Part shown: in pieces, positions 45,096 through 55,365 of the stretch
Position numbering within the stretch: the stretch's first letter is position 1
Layout: each line of letters begins with the position of its first letter
DNA from: Liolophura sinensis
Taxonomy: Eukaryota > Mollusca > Polyplacophora > Chitonida > Chitonidae
DNA length: 64,000 nt
NCBI RefSeq assembly: GCF_032854445.1
Contig: NC_088295.1
Location: 74,492,028-74,556,027, forward strand
Reading direction: 5' to 3'
Translations under genes and position numbers: made by a program
The notes under the pieces: generated by a model
Told to the model about the DNA's origin: nothing
Seen by the model: only the letters and a program-made list of their open reading frames with translations
Database searches by the model: none

Positions 45096-46372
45096 CGTGT
45101 TATTATCAGCACATCAATTTATGCGACAGTGTAACAATTTATTCTTTTTTATCCTCTGCATTATAGATAAGAGTGAGGTATTATACACATCGCGTGTTTA
45201 TTTTTACGGTATTGTTCCTACATGAGCTATTGTTATTGAAGTATTTTACATTGGTGAAATAAATGAAACAAAATGAGTTGTTATTTTCAGAATTTGTTAA
45301 TACTGTCCATATTATTCTCTCCTCAATGAAATATGTCACAGAAGAAAATCTGTTGTCGTTTTTATTTCAAATATGTTGACAGAAGTCAGGTATCGTAACA
45401 GTGTACCTTAACAAATGGTACCTTTGTAACGTTTACCTGTCATGCACACGAAACGACAAATAAATGCTGAGCGAGAAGGTATTAAGGAACATTGCTTTGA
45501 CCATTAAAGGACGAATAGAGGTCAGGTAGAAACAGGCCTTGTGAAAAATGATTTAGGTATATACCAATTTATTTCAATCAAAATCCTGTGATGATCGTGA
45601 ATGATTTGTCATTGTCTTAAACGTTAGAAGTCGTTAGCATCAGAACAAAACATGGTATTGCCCGTCAAAACATTCTGAGAAAGGTGATGTGAAGTCTGTT
45701 AAGAAAGCAAGACGATATCGTACTAGAAAATACAATTTTTAGCACATAAGGTTATATTTTAGTACCTTTATTTGTCTTTAAAATTCGCTTTTGAGAGAGT
45801 GTTTTTATAGCAAATACAGTGTTTAAGAACAACATGTATGCAAAACATGACTGATGTATACAGAGGTTATTGATGTACAGTATCATTCCTTTATTACAAT
45901 CCAGATATTTATGTAAGTGATTGAATCTGGGAAATGCTAATGATTGACCTTGGGATCATCCCTTTGTCCTTGACGAAAACACTCTTTTCTTTAAAGTGAC
46001 ACGAAAAGTTATCCATTTGACTTGTCACGTTCTCTACAGACAATGCTCTCCGTTGACTTCTAATCTCACCTCTGGTCTGCCCCTGACAAGGGTTCAGCGC
46101 TACAAAAGCCTCTCAACGCCGACTTAGCTGCTCATGACAAACCGAATAATACGAGGGCTCGTCGCCTTTCTCTTATAGGCTAATCATTGTGGACACTGCC
46201 TATGTTGGATACTGTGATCTGTTGGATGTGCAGAATGACATCCTGCCGATCCGGTGGGCGAGGTGTGGTCGTGATCATTGAATCTATATCAGCGAATCTA
46301 TCTATGTGTGCATGTGGAAAGTGTCACGCCACCTTAATTAAGATACCTTGTTAATATAATAGATAAACCTGA
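45096..46372. other. no gene seen
   Basis: No frame with supporting signals. Near 45398 a 13-base stretch 'taacagtgtacct' also occurs in the hairpin arm at 51099-51111. Confidence 0.4.
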
Positions 46373-46425
46373 CCTCTAATCTTTATGTGAAATACTCCCG
46401 AGTACGGCGTTCAATCATAATAAAA
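46373..46425 (+). repeat. SINE family A 3' fragment
   Basis: 'tatgtgaaatactcccgagt' followed by 'acggcgttcaatcataataa'. Confidence 0.6.
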
Positions 46426-46575
46426 TGGACAAACTAAATGATTTATTAATTAATGTGTTAGTAACATTTGGTAAATATTAGCACGGAATATTTTAATTAG
46501 AATTGAGTGGAAGACTGAGGGCGATAGACAGTACTGAAATTAACTTGGTATGAAATATAATGATTTAACAGAACG

Positions 46576-46830
46576 AAAATGAGAAGGAATGGCGAAATGA
46601 ATAAATAAATGCATAAATAAATGAATGATCTATCAAAGCAAAGGAATGAATGATGAACGAATGAAAACTATAACAGAAATAAACGAAGGAAGGTACGATC
46701 GAAACAATGAAGAAATGAATCATTGATTGAATGAGTAAATAAACGAATCAAGGAATTAATCAAGAAACGCATGAGTGAACGCATGAAAGAATGAACGCAT
46801 GAAGGGATAACAAAGAATGACAGTATTCGT
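46576..46830. repeat. degenerate GAAT/AAAT tetranucleotide tract
   Basis: About 250 bp dominated by GAAT, AATG and AAAT steps with many interruptions; an old microsatellite. Confidence 0.75.
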
Positions 46831-48957
46831 GAATAAAACAATGATGCAGCTGTACGATGCTATCAGGCAACAGAAGGCGTATCAGTGAAATGATTCATGA
46901 CTCATTGTATGCCAAATCATCAAAAGCTTATTTCGATAATATTTGTCTGTTTTGTTTTCTTTGATGTCGGTATGAAATGACTTCAGGGCCGACACCAGAG
47001 AACAACTAATCAATACCGAGCAGGTTTTAAATGTACGCCAGTTAAGAACCTTCCAGTGTTAATATGAAAAAAGCAAATGTTCATGATAAGACAGGCGATG
47101 AGGCTTCTTCTGTTAAACAACACCTGCTCTCGTGACTTACACCAAACGCTCATATCTGCCAGTAATTGCTAATATTCCCCAGTCAGTTAGCAACTTAAGT
47201 CAAGTAATCGATTAGCGGGTGTTTCCCACCTGGGAGACATTTTCTTCTTTTACTTAATAAAACGTTGTCAAATAACTCATCCTTAAACGGAGGCTTAGCT
47301 TTTAACTTTACACCTGGAAGATCCAAACCTGTTGTGACTGAGGGTGGGGAAAGGTTGTTACCAGGCCGGAACTGTGTCTCCTGGTATGAAGAGAGCCAGT
47401 TTAATATAACCTGGCTGATTTGACAGCCAATGTCTCATTATTATGCCTCATTATTAATAATTAATGGAGTGTGCAGAGACAAATATTGCGAGTTTCATAC
47501 GCTAGATAAACAAAGACATGTTATATATTGTAAAAGATTCCTCCGATGGAAATTTACGAACCACTTTAATTTAATGATATTAATGATAACGTTTGTTAGT
47601 GCAATGCTATTAACTGGCCCTACTGATACAAAACACATTAATGATTACAACGTTTCATATCACATGATAGGAATTTCCCTTGTAGGATTTGTTAGCCTGT
47701 CTTGTTATCAAACGAAACCTCCTCCCTACCTTGTAGGGGCATTTTGTCCAGGGGCCGAGGCAAAACACATTAGCCTGTGTTGTTTATTGGTGAGTTTCTT
47801 GTTAAATAAGCCACTAGTGAACACCTGGGCTATTTATGATGAACAAGCAAAGTACCTGCCTGTAGTCATTTGAAATCATATTGTCAGAAACGAGGCTGAT
47901 ATCTAAGGACGGTAAAATCAATTAATCCCAGCGCGTTGGTCTCTCTTCGTTCGGATTATTCTAGCCTCTTTTCTCTCTCTGATGCTCTTTGCTGTGCTCC
48001 TTCTCTGCGGTCTCCCAGCCTTTGTTGACGGGGATCGACTGTTGTAGGTGACTTACGGGGGAAGAAGAAGCACACTTCCAAAAGCGTGGGTGACGCACCT
48101 AGTCCCGGTTCAGCATTCTTAATCTGACGTCCCTACCATTATCTGTTTGTTCTTCTTCTCTATCGGTATAAATTTGACTTTTTCAACTGTTTCCAGTTGT
48201 TTAGCGGTGATACATCGAGAATGTCAGTAGACTGGGCGGAACTCAGGGAAACGGTTTAAGAAGCGCTCACACTGGAGAACAAACTCATTAATTGACGAAG
48301 TTTGAACGACGATTATCTAATCGAAAGGTAAGAGATTAGCTGATATTAACTTGATGTTATATGTCCCACTATGTCATCATTTACAGTCCGGTTAAGGCTT
48401 GTGATTTCTGTGTGAAGAGTTTGAGATTCTTACGCAGTGTTCAAGATAATGCTTTTGTCAACATTGATCCAATGCATTTAAGAGTATTAGACATTATATT
48501 TTACGACTGTTTTAGAAATGATGCCGTTTTTTTTATCGAAACGAACGCAGACACCGATGATTACTTCAATGCAAATTCCCACTGACATTTAAAATTCCTG
48601 TTGAGGCGCTCACATTATCCAACGTGTGGCGCAATGGCAGAGGGCAGAGTGATACAGTGTATAGGTCAGGTTATCACAAGTCTGGGCTTTGTTTCCTGAA
48701 ATGCTTCATTCTTTCATACATCATAAGGATCAACCTGTAAATTCCAAGAAACGAAAAACTTGTATCCAGTTAATTTGATCTTTTCCTAAAATGCATTTAT
48801 AGGGTTCCAGTTTGTTACATTTTGTAATCAGCTTGAGGCTATTGACCAAACTTAGTTTAAACTTCCATGTTATAAAGGGGTATTACGTAATGCTATGCGC
48901 CGTGTTACCAAATTTTTTGACCCAAAAACTGTCAGAAGAAAATAAGTTTTCAAATAT
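46831..48957. other. no confirmed gene; two open frames
   Basis: 47430-47873 (147 codons from an ATG, with two weakly hydrophobic segments) and 48361-48585 (74 codons from an ATG) are open on plus. Neither has splice support or a motif, and both are within reach of chance at this base composition. Confidence 0.3.
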
Positions 48958-49287
48958 ATGTTTATTGTCGTTGCCTGTTTTTCATCTTCGATTTTTACTA
49001 TTGTTTTCGGTGTTTACTTGGCGCTCGTGTATGTTGGTTCAGTGATATATACTGTACACACTAAATGCCCAGCTGTGATATTATACCAAACAGTGCCAAG
49101 GCATGACAAGGATTGCAGCTTGGAATTTGAACCCGAATGTCCGTCTTACGAGACGGTACTAGTTGGCCTTCGTAACACGGGCGTGATGATCTTAACATCT
49201 GTGATTAATATTAGCTTTCTATATATTGAAAATCGAGATCGACATCACATTGAGCCAACAGCTAATAAAAGCCGTGGATGGCCGTGA
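48958..49287 (+). CDS. membrane-protein exon, two hydrophobic segments, unknown family
   Basis: ATG 48958 opens 109 codons. Residues 1-35 are strongly hydrophobic (MFIVVACFSSSIFTIVFGVY...). A polar loop holds three cysteines (CPAVILYQ, KDCSLEFEPECPSYE), and a second hydrophobic stretch (GVMILTSVINISFLYI) precedes a charged tail. The loop recurs at 51530-51745. There, aligned codons for EFEPECPS differ only at silent positions (GAA/GAG, CCC/CCT, GAA/GAG), which suggests past selection on protein. The last codons run into a family A SINE, so the real exon probably ends near 49268. The layout suits a small two-pass or partial four-pass membrane protein. No family is assigned. Confidence 0.42.
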   Translation: MFIVVACFSSSIFTIVFGVYLALVYVGSVIYTVHTKCPAVILYQTVPRHDKDCSLEFEPECPSYETVLVGLRNTGVMILTSVINISFLYIENRDRHHIEPTANKSRGWP

Positions 49288-49402
49288 GTTTTATTCGGGC
49301 TCTGTTCGCTTTACTCCCACCATAATGCTGACATCCTTTGTATAAGTGAAATATTCTTGACTACGACTTAAAGCAGCAATCAGATAAATGAATTAACAAA
49401 TA
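49270..49402 (+). repeat. SINE family A, 3' part
   Basis: 'ctttactcccaccataatgc', 'gtataagtgaaatattcttg', then an AAATGAATTAAC tail. It sits directly after the membrane-protein frame, as does the copy at 51745-51858. Confidence 0.85.
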
Positions 49403-49439
49403 AACAGCTAAAGTTTCTGATTTTTCTTACATCCATTAT

Positions 49440-49665
49440 TAGAACCTTCATTCTTCTCTGATGTATAGTTGTATTAACATCTTGGCCCACCTTTTTCATT
49501 CCTCCCATCTCCCTTGTATCCCTTTCCTATTCTATAATCTCTTCCCATCCTATCTTATCATATCCTCTATTTTTCTTATCTTTCTTTTCCTGTCCAATCC
49601 AGCCTTCTGCTTTTGATTTCTTTCCTTTAATAACTTGGGTTCCTTTCCCTTTCCTTTGGAATGCA
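49440..49665 (+). repeat. ~200-bp pyrimidine-rich tract
   Basis: C/T make up most of the plus strand, with repeated TTTCC, TCTTC and CCTTT steps. It ends in 'ctttcctttggaatgcag', a fair acceptor-like sequence. It could be a splice tract, a triplex-prone tract or a decayed microsatellite. Confidence 0.6.
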
Positions 49666-50654
49666 GTGGAATCCAGTATGTGAATAGCTTAAATAGATTA
49701 GAAAAATAGGTGGTTGTCTAATTCAGTCGATTACTAAAGAACCTCATATCTCGAAATTCCATTCTTTGCGAACATTTTCAAACGGTAGTCTAGTTCTGTT
49801 GCTCAATAAGTTCGGTTAATCAACTTTGCCAAACAGAAAAATATATATGAAGGTAAGAAAACAGTATTACTGCCAGATTTGAACTCTGTTTGTTGTACAT
49901 ACAATAATAAGATTTCACGGCACAAACACTTTCGAAAGGTGTCTGTGATCCCTTTCTTGGAAATAAGCAGTAGATGGTTGTGCTGGTTAAAACGGTGATA
50001 CTAAGAAGGTCTGGGAAAATAAGCCAAAATATGATTTAAAGTTATGGGAGACATGTCAGTAAAAGACTGGTATTGTTACTAATGTTCAAATATCTAAGAA
50101 AATATCTCGCTAAAAAAGGACTGTAGACGGTTCTCAATGATCCTGTGAAACATGCCCGCTGTATATAACGAGATCCGATTTTTATCTTCACCTGCAGGTT
50201 AATAACTGTCATATAAAGCACGCCTAATATAGTCTGGATATGGAGGCTTGTGGGTGGTTGACAAAACTTTTCAGATTTACATACACACCTTTGATACCAG
50301 CTACAGGCTTAATCTAAAATCAGGCCATGAATCTCCGGAATTGGTCGTATTCCCCATCAGTATCATACATCTTTAGATGATATGACACAATTACCATTGG
50401 TCGTTACGTAGTATCTTCGGTACACAATTTATACCTTCGGAGTCTTGAAGCTCCACTGACAATTCCCAACGGGAAACTGTTACAAATGACTTTGATGGCA
50501 TCTAAAAGTCTTAAAAGAGAAGGGTATGAAAATATTGCAAAACAAAAATAGTACAAATTGCATGTTAAAACAAATGTAGATTTTCGTATTTCTTTTTTAA
50601 ACTTCCCCTTCTGTCCTTTTTTTAATCTAAAGCCGTTGTCATTTTGTGATTTCA
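49666..50654. other. no gene seen
   Basis: A minus frame at 50404-50673 begins with ATG and a Lys-rich segment but has no other support. Confidence 0.35.
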
Positions 50655-51449
50655 ATGCCTTGGTAGTTTCCATGTGTTATTTTCACGATCGAACCGCATA
50701 GAATTTATCATTTTTGCGTTCGATGACATAGAAGGTACACTGTGGCAATATAAATGCATGAGTGGAGATATGTTAGAGTTTATTAGATCAAGGGCGACTC
50801 CCCAGGCGGCGTCATTTTGTTCCGTATCTTGTAGACATTGGGTAACTGCTTTCTGCCAAATTGGTCCGCTATTTTTCACAAGGTCTTTGCGTCGAATGTC
50901 ATATCCTTGTTTTTTGCAAAACAAAACTTAATTTCACCAAGCCGTTTCTGGTGTATACTGGAGGATAAATCTGAACGAACAACTATAGCTTCGAGAATCT
51001 GTTACTGAGACCGACATTATCGCAACAATATCTGTCAATGATTAAAAAAACACTTGTGGTTGTTCCAGGTACACTGTTACAGACATACATTTTGTCTGTA
51101 ACAGTGTACCTGAGACAAATATAAGGTTTTTTTATCGTTGAGAGATCTTGTCGTGATAAACTCAAGACGGTTTGTGGACATTTTGTCCACAACGTGTGGC
51201 ATTTACAATAGTCTCGGGTTGCCATAGAACACCTTGTAATTCTGTTTGCTTCACAAGGTCCTGAGTAGAAGCGTCAGATATCTCCATGAAATATGAAACT
51301 GTAATATTTATAATAATGTATCTAGTATAGGTGAAATCGACTGGGTAACGTGATATGGCTTCTTTTGTTGGTGTTACACTATCTGAAATAGCACTGGAAC
51401 ACCTGGTCTCAAACATCATGCTGATGAGATATTCACGCTTGTAGCGCAA
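50655..51449 (-). other. two candidate minus-strand exons
   Basis: 51162-51449 is open (SMMFETRCSSAISDSV, then STQDLVKQTELQGVLWQPET), with an acceptor-like 'gaatatctcatcag' (AG complementary to 51423-51424). 50652-50924 is open (KKQGYDIRRKDLVKNSGPIW, then QCLQDTEQNDAAWGVALDLI) with protein-like composition, though the opposite strand is open too. They might be neighbouring exons. No matching domain or certain splice junction was found, and the hairpin at 51043-51134 lies between them. Confidence 0.25.
51043..51134. repeat. long near-perfect hairpin
   Basis: Core arms 51066-51085 and 51093-51112 pair perfectly over 20 bp around a 7-base loop (51086-51092). Pairing continues outward with few mismatches and G-T pairs to an A7/T7 end, about 40 paired positions over 92 bp. 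Such an element may be a small palindromic MITE or the template of a pre-miRNA-like RNA. Confidence 0.85.
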
Positions 51450-51529
51450 AGGTAGTAACCAAGGTAGTAATCAAGTTTCAAGATGCAAAACAATCTTGAA
51501 AGACGTTATGACGTGATGTTGTCGCTTTA

Positions 51530-51745
51530 CTTTTGGCGCTAGTATAAACTGATTTAGTGATATATACTGGCTACTCACAAACAGCCCAGCTGTGGTATTA
51601 TACCAAACAGAGGCGAGGCATTATAAGAATTGCAGTTTTGAGTTTGAACCTGAGTGTCCGTCTTAACATCTGTGATTAATATTAGGTTTCTGTATACTGA
51701 AAATCGAGATCGACATCACACTGAGCCAACAGCTAATAAACCTAT
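51530..51745 (+). pseudogene. broken copy of the 49.0-kb membrane-protein exon
   Basis: Matches 49015-49270 from 'ttggcgct' through 'gccaacagctaata'. It carries an early in-frame stop (GTATAA), a small frameshift, and a deletion of about 44 bp after the codons for ECPS, which removes the start of the second hydrophobic segment. It is followed, like the intact copy, by a family A SINE, so the duplicated unit includes the SINE. Confidence 0.65.
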
Positions 51746-51858
51746 GGATGGCCGTGGGTATCCACCTGGCTTTGCAAATAATGCTGGCAACCATCGTATA
51801 AGTGAGATATTCTTGAGTGCGGCGTAAAACACCGATCAAATAAATAAATAAATAAATA
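51745..51858 (+). repeat. SINE family A, 3' part
   Basis: 'gcaaataatgctggcaacca', 'tcttgagtgcggcgtaaaac' and (AAAT)5 tail. Confidence 0.88.
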
Positions 51859-52154
51859 AAGCATGATCAATCTGTCAGTTTTAACATACGGAGAACATGT
51901 ATGTGAAAAAAACAACATTAATCTCCTGAAATATGTTCCTTAGAGAATTTAGCTGTGAAAATAAGGAAATTCTGCCCATAAATTTATTTTAATCCCTATT
52001 CTGTCGTACAGAGGTAGCCTTTATATGTATGTGTTGTAAAGCTGCGAAGTCTTCTTGTATTTTGCACTGCAATGTCACCCCATTGTTTTTGTGATGTAAT
52101 TCGAAAACTGCGTACTGCATGTATCTCTGTACCATCAGTATTTTAAAATCATTT

Positions 52155-52201
52155 ACATCTGCTTGTTGTTATATTCTCATTTTCTTCTCTTCTGGTTGCA
52201 G
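52155..52201 (+). promoter_or_regulatory. 3' splice site before the kinin coding exon
   Basis: A long pyrimidine tract ending 'ttctcttctggttgcag' puts the exon start at 52202, 57 bp before the ATG. The gene therefore has at least one upstream untranslated exon, not identified. Confidence 0.7.
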
Positions 52202-52258
52202 AAAGTATCTTGCCGGTAATCCACCAGTAAAAGTCCAGACTCCGGGATACCTGTAAGG

Positions 52259-52633
52259 ATGGAAGGCACATATGTGAAGTTATTAACGGTCTGTGTTTGT
52301 TTTTTCGCCATGTTTTCATCCTACGGCGAATCTATGGCAATAGACCGAGCCAGAAACAGCCATATTCCTAGCGACGCCAGATATTTGTGGAAACAAGCAT
52401 TAAAAAGACAACGATTCCATCCTTGGGGTGGGAAGCGAGGAATTTATCCTGGCGACTATCTAGAGAGAGGGGACAAGTCCTTACTGGATACATCTGAGGA
52501 GAGGGAGTTTTCACCTGAAGGCCAAGTAGACAGCCGAAAAGAGGATATGTCAAGATTAAATGAGGTTTTGAATGGTTTATCTGATCGGATGGACCGACAG
52601 AGACGGAAGTTCCATCCGTGGGGAGGACGTTAA
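52259..52633 (+). CDS. leucokinin-type neuropeptide precursor
   Basis: 124-residue prepropeptide in one exon. Residues 1-27 are a signal peptide (MEGTYVKLLTVCVCFFAMF..., ending GESMA). Two copies of FHPWGG follow. The first (53-58) is set between KR (49-50) and KR (59-60), predicting QRFHPWG-amide, with Gln able to form pyroglutamate. The second (118-123) is preceded by RR (115-116) and ends with Arg and the stop codon, predicting KFHPWG-amide. In both, the second Gly is the amide donor. The F-x-x-W-G-amide ending defines kinins (leucokinins) of arthropods, and QRFHPWG is one residue from the fly QRFHSWG ending. Lymnaea lymnokinin (PSFHSWS-amide) is the known molluscan relative. Kinins act through a G-protein-coupled receptor on muscle and osmoregulatory tissue in arthropods. 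The 57-residue acidic spacer has no further cleavage pairs. With only two peptide copies, the precursor is short for the family. Confidence 0.93.
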   Translation: MEGTYVKLLTVCVCFFAMFSSYGESMAIDRARNSHIPSDARYLWKQALKRQRFHPWGGKRGIYPGDYLERGDKSLLDTSEEREFSPEGQVDSRKEDMSRLNEVLNGLSDRMDRQRRKFHPWGGR

Positions 52634-52969
52634 GCTGGGGCAGTCAACCAGCCGTCCGCGACGGTAACTCTCGAGAATAACAAGGAACACTGTTGCAAAC
52701 CATCAAATCTCAAAACTGCTCTTTTTTGGTTCTTTTAAGCTAAAAGAAAGAGGAATTCATAGTGAATGCCATATTTGACATTTTGACTATATTTTGTTCT
52801 TATGGATCTCCGTTTTGGGGTGAGATAAAGTTTAAAAATGCCTTGGGAACCCCCTTTTTCTGCCGTTACTTTATTTTTAAAGGAATCATTCGTTGGTGGT
52901 TTTCCTTTTGTTGTAATCCCGTCCATCCAAGTTCATCTGTCATTCAGTTCGAGAAGCTTTCACTTTCAA

Positions 52970-52975
52970 AATAAA
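52970..52975 (+). terminator. poly(A) signal downstream of the kinin gene
   Basis: AATAAA, 337 bp after the stop codon; the nearest canonical signal on the coding strand. Confidence 0.5.
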
Positions 52976-52980
52976 TTAAT

Positions 52981-55181
52981 GGTTCACAAGTTAACAAAAA
53001 AAGCTTGTCCTTTTGATCACACAGTTAGTGCTAACTGTCTTTGTACAAGGGTGTTTTGTATTGCCCATAAAATCAGTCGACTTCCAACTTCCTGGGAAAA
53101 TGGAACTAATATTTTTCATCAGGATACTTTGCTTGCAATAGAGACCATTCCAACAAAACAGGTGTAACACTGATGGGATGAAAATGATTGGCTTCATAAC
53201 ATGGTGATGTGCCCTTCAAAGCAACAAGGGGATATGGTTCAGCATCAAGACGTGTCTTTGGGTTTACTGTAACTATTGTAACAAATATTTTTCTATAATT
53301 TGTGCTCCTTTATTTAACGAGCTTACCAAACCTGGAGGGTGGAATTGGTCCGTCTTGTTCCATCTCGATGAGAAGTCTTAAATATTTCATAGCATTTGAA
53401 TGCAAAGTACCTTTGTTTAAACCTTGACATGTACAGAAACTTTTGTGTGCGTAACACTTAGGGCTTCAGAGACCAAACTCTTGGTGATTCTTGGAAGTGC
53501 TCGTGTGAAATAGAATCCACAGGGGTAAATATATCCAGACCAGTCGCTTACTTCAGTCTACTCAAATAGAATTACACTGTGTTAGCATTCCATGACTGAC
53601 TAGCGATATTAACTTTGAAACCAATATTTGCTTTGGTCAACTGGACACAAACACGTACCCTCGATGTTGGCTCGTCATTTTACACCGTCGCACAAACATA
53701 GATAGGCCATAATTAGCCATACTGATATATGATAGACACAGACATTATCAAAGCATTAATCAATCTGGCGTCTAGGTAGGAAACCTGAAAACATTGAAAA
53801 AAAGGAAATTTAAAGAACACACATCGGCTAAGATGAATGGCTTTGAGAAGAACTAATCTCCGATATGTAGTCTCCTTGTCTATCACATTTGCGATTGTAG
53901 AAATAGCACGCGATGTTTTAATGTACTCGCCTGGAAATGATTAGTACACTAATTGCGTCCATGCCGAGAAGCATCTTTTATATTTAACGTTTTCGTATTA
54001 GCCATATCCTGTGAGTTTGGACCGATTGAGTGTAAACCGTTTGTTGTACTCCGGTGAGCTTACCAAACCGACCGTCGAACCCATTGACAGAGACGAAGAA
54101 AGGCAGAAAACAATTTGGTGTGAAGCTGGAGAGCACCCGTTTGTATTTCTGACAGTGCTGTCTCCAATATGTCCCATGACGATAAGAGAGGAGACAACTG
54201 TATAAATATACCATCATGTCAAATTACGGCACTTATTTCAACGGATATATGGAAATCCGAATATATGGCCAAAAGTGACAGTTATCTATTATATCTAGTG
54301 ATGGTCATACATAATACATCATCCTCACGGCTATTTCACGATGATCCCCAGCGTTATTTATGACTGTTAGTATGGGTAACATTACTAGACCAAGCGAGAA
54401 AAATGTAGGTGATTTATTGCCCCTCATCCCGTAAACCCTTATGCACTGGCTCGCACCCTGTCGTCGCGTATTCAGTGTTTCTTGGCAGGGGGAGGTGAGG
54501 GGGGGGGGCATTCGTCACAATTTACAACAGAGCAACTACACAACTAGTGAAACAATAACCGGGCGTAACCTGGTCCAACGTCAATGTACTTTCACTGCAT
54601 GAAGTATCCATTAATTTCCATCTGCTGGGAGAAGCATAAGCGACAGAAACTCATAAACCCTAACAACTGTTATTTTTTTACTAACCGTACAACTGTAGAT
54701 ATATAGTAATAGTTCGTATTCCACTGAAATTCGCTCATTAATCTTAGGTCGACTCTCCAGTGTTTGTGTATAAAATAGCAATAAGGCACGACTGTGTGCA
54801 CTTCAGTGCGTTTAATCGTGAAGCTGTTTGGATAAAAATGCGGTCTAGACTTGAACTGTCAAAAGAATGAAGTCAAGAGCGTATCGACAGCCAATAATAT
54901 GTTCCTGAGGGTACTAACTGCGAGGTACCTTTTCTTTACCCACTACCAGTTCACACATTACCGTTCATTTTTCGAAGAGACGAGGACTTGATGTTTATAG
55001 CCTATCATGGTTCAAAATCAATACTAAATCTTGCCCGATTTCAACTTTGCGGCTTATTGACGGCATTTAAGTGTATTCGCCAGATGAAGTCGTCGGAATG
55101 CGTTCAATAGGCATTGGTATAAGAGTGGTTGGCTTGGATAAAGTCGCCTTCCACTTTACGTTACATTACCTCTGTTTTAAG
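52981..55181. other. no gene seen
   Basis: Holds a 64-codon plus frame (54011-54205) with ordinary composition (LTKPTVEPIDRDEERQKTIW) but no splice or start evidence, and a G10 run at 54499-54508. No SINE recognised. Confidence 0.35.
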
Positions 55182-55365
55182 CCTAATCCTTTCAAGCCTC
55201 GACATCAATCATCTAGAAACTATCAATACCACTGTCAGTGTTTACGGTCTGTGCTATCAGACTGGAGCCAAACTGAAAGGAATTGAACGCATACCTTTAT
55301 GGAGGCCCACATCTGTCGGTATAAACGTTAATTACAGTGTTCTAAAGCTGCAGAGGCAGTGCCAA
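55182..55365 (+). other. candidate internal coding exon
   Basis: An acceptor-like tract 'cattacctctgttttaag' (AG 55180-55181; alternative at 55195-55196) and a donor 'ccaagtatga' (GT 55366) bound about 61 open codons, including SLDINHLETINTTVSVYG, then KGIERIPLWRPTSVGI. The GIxxIPLxxxxxWxP-like wording faintly recalls the ligand-binding domain of Cys-loop channels, but the match is too weak to assign. No neighbouring exon was found. Confidence 0.28.

Noticed and set aside
47430-47873. 147-codon protein
   Set aside because: Starts with ATG but has no motif, splice site or promoter; chance frames of this size are expected about once per window.
55182-55365. Assignment to a Cys-loop receptor exon
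   Set aside because: Only a faint resemblance around one short segment; the Trp-rich and Cys-loop landmarks are missing, so it is kept only as an unnamed candidate exon.
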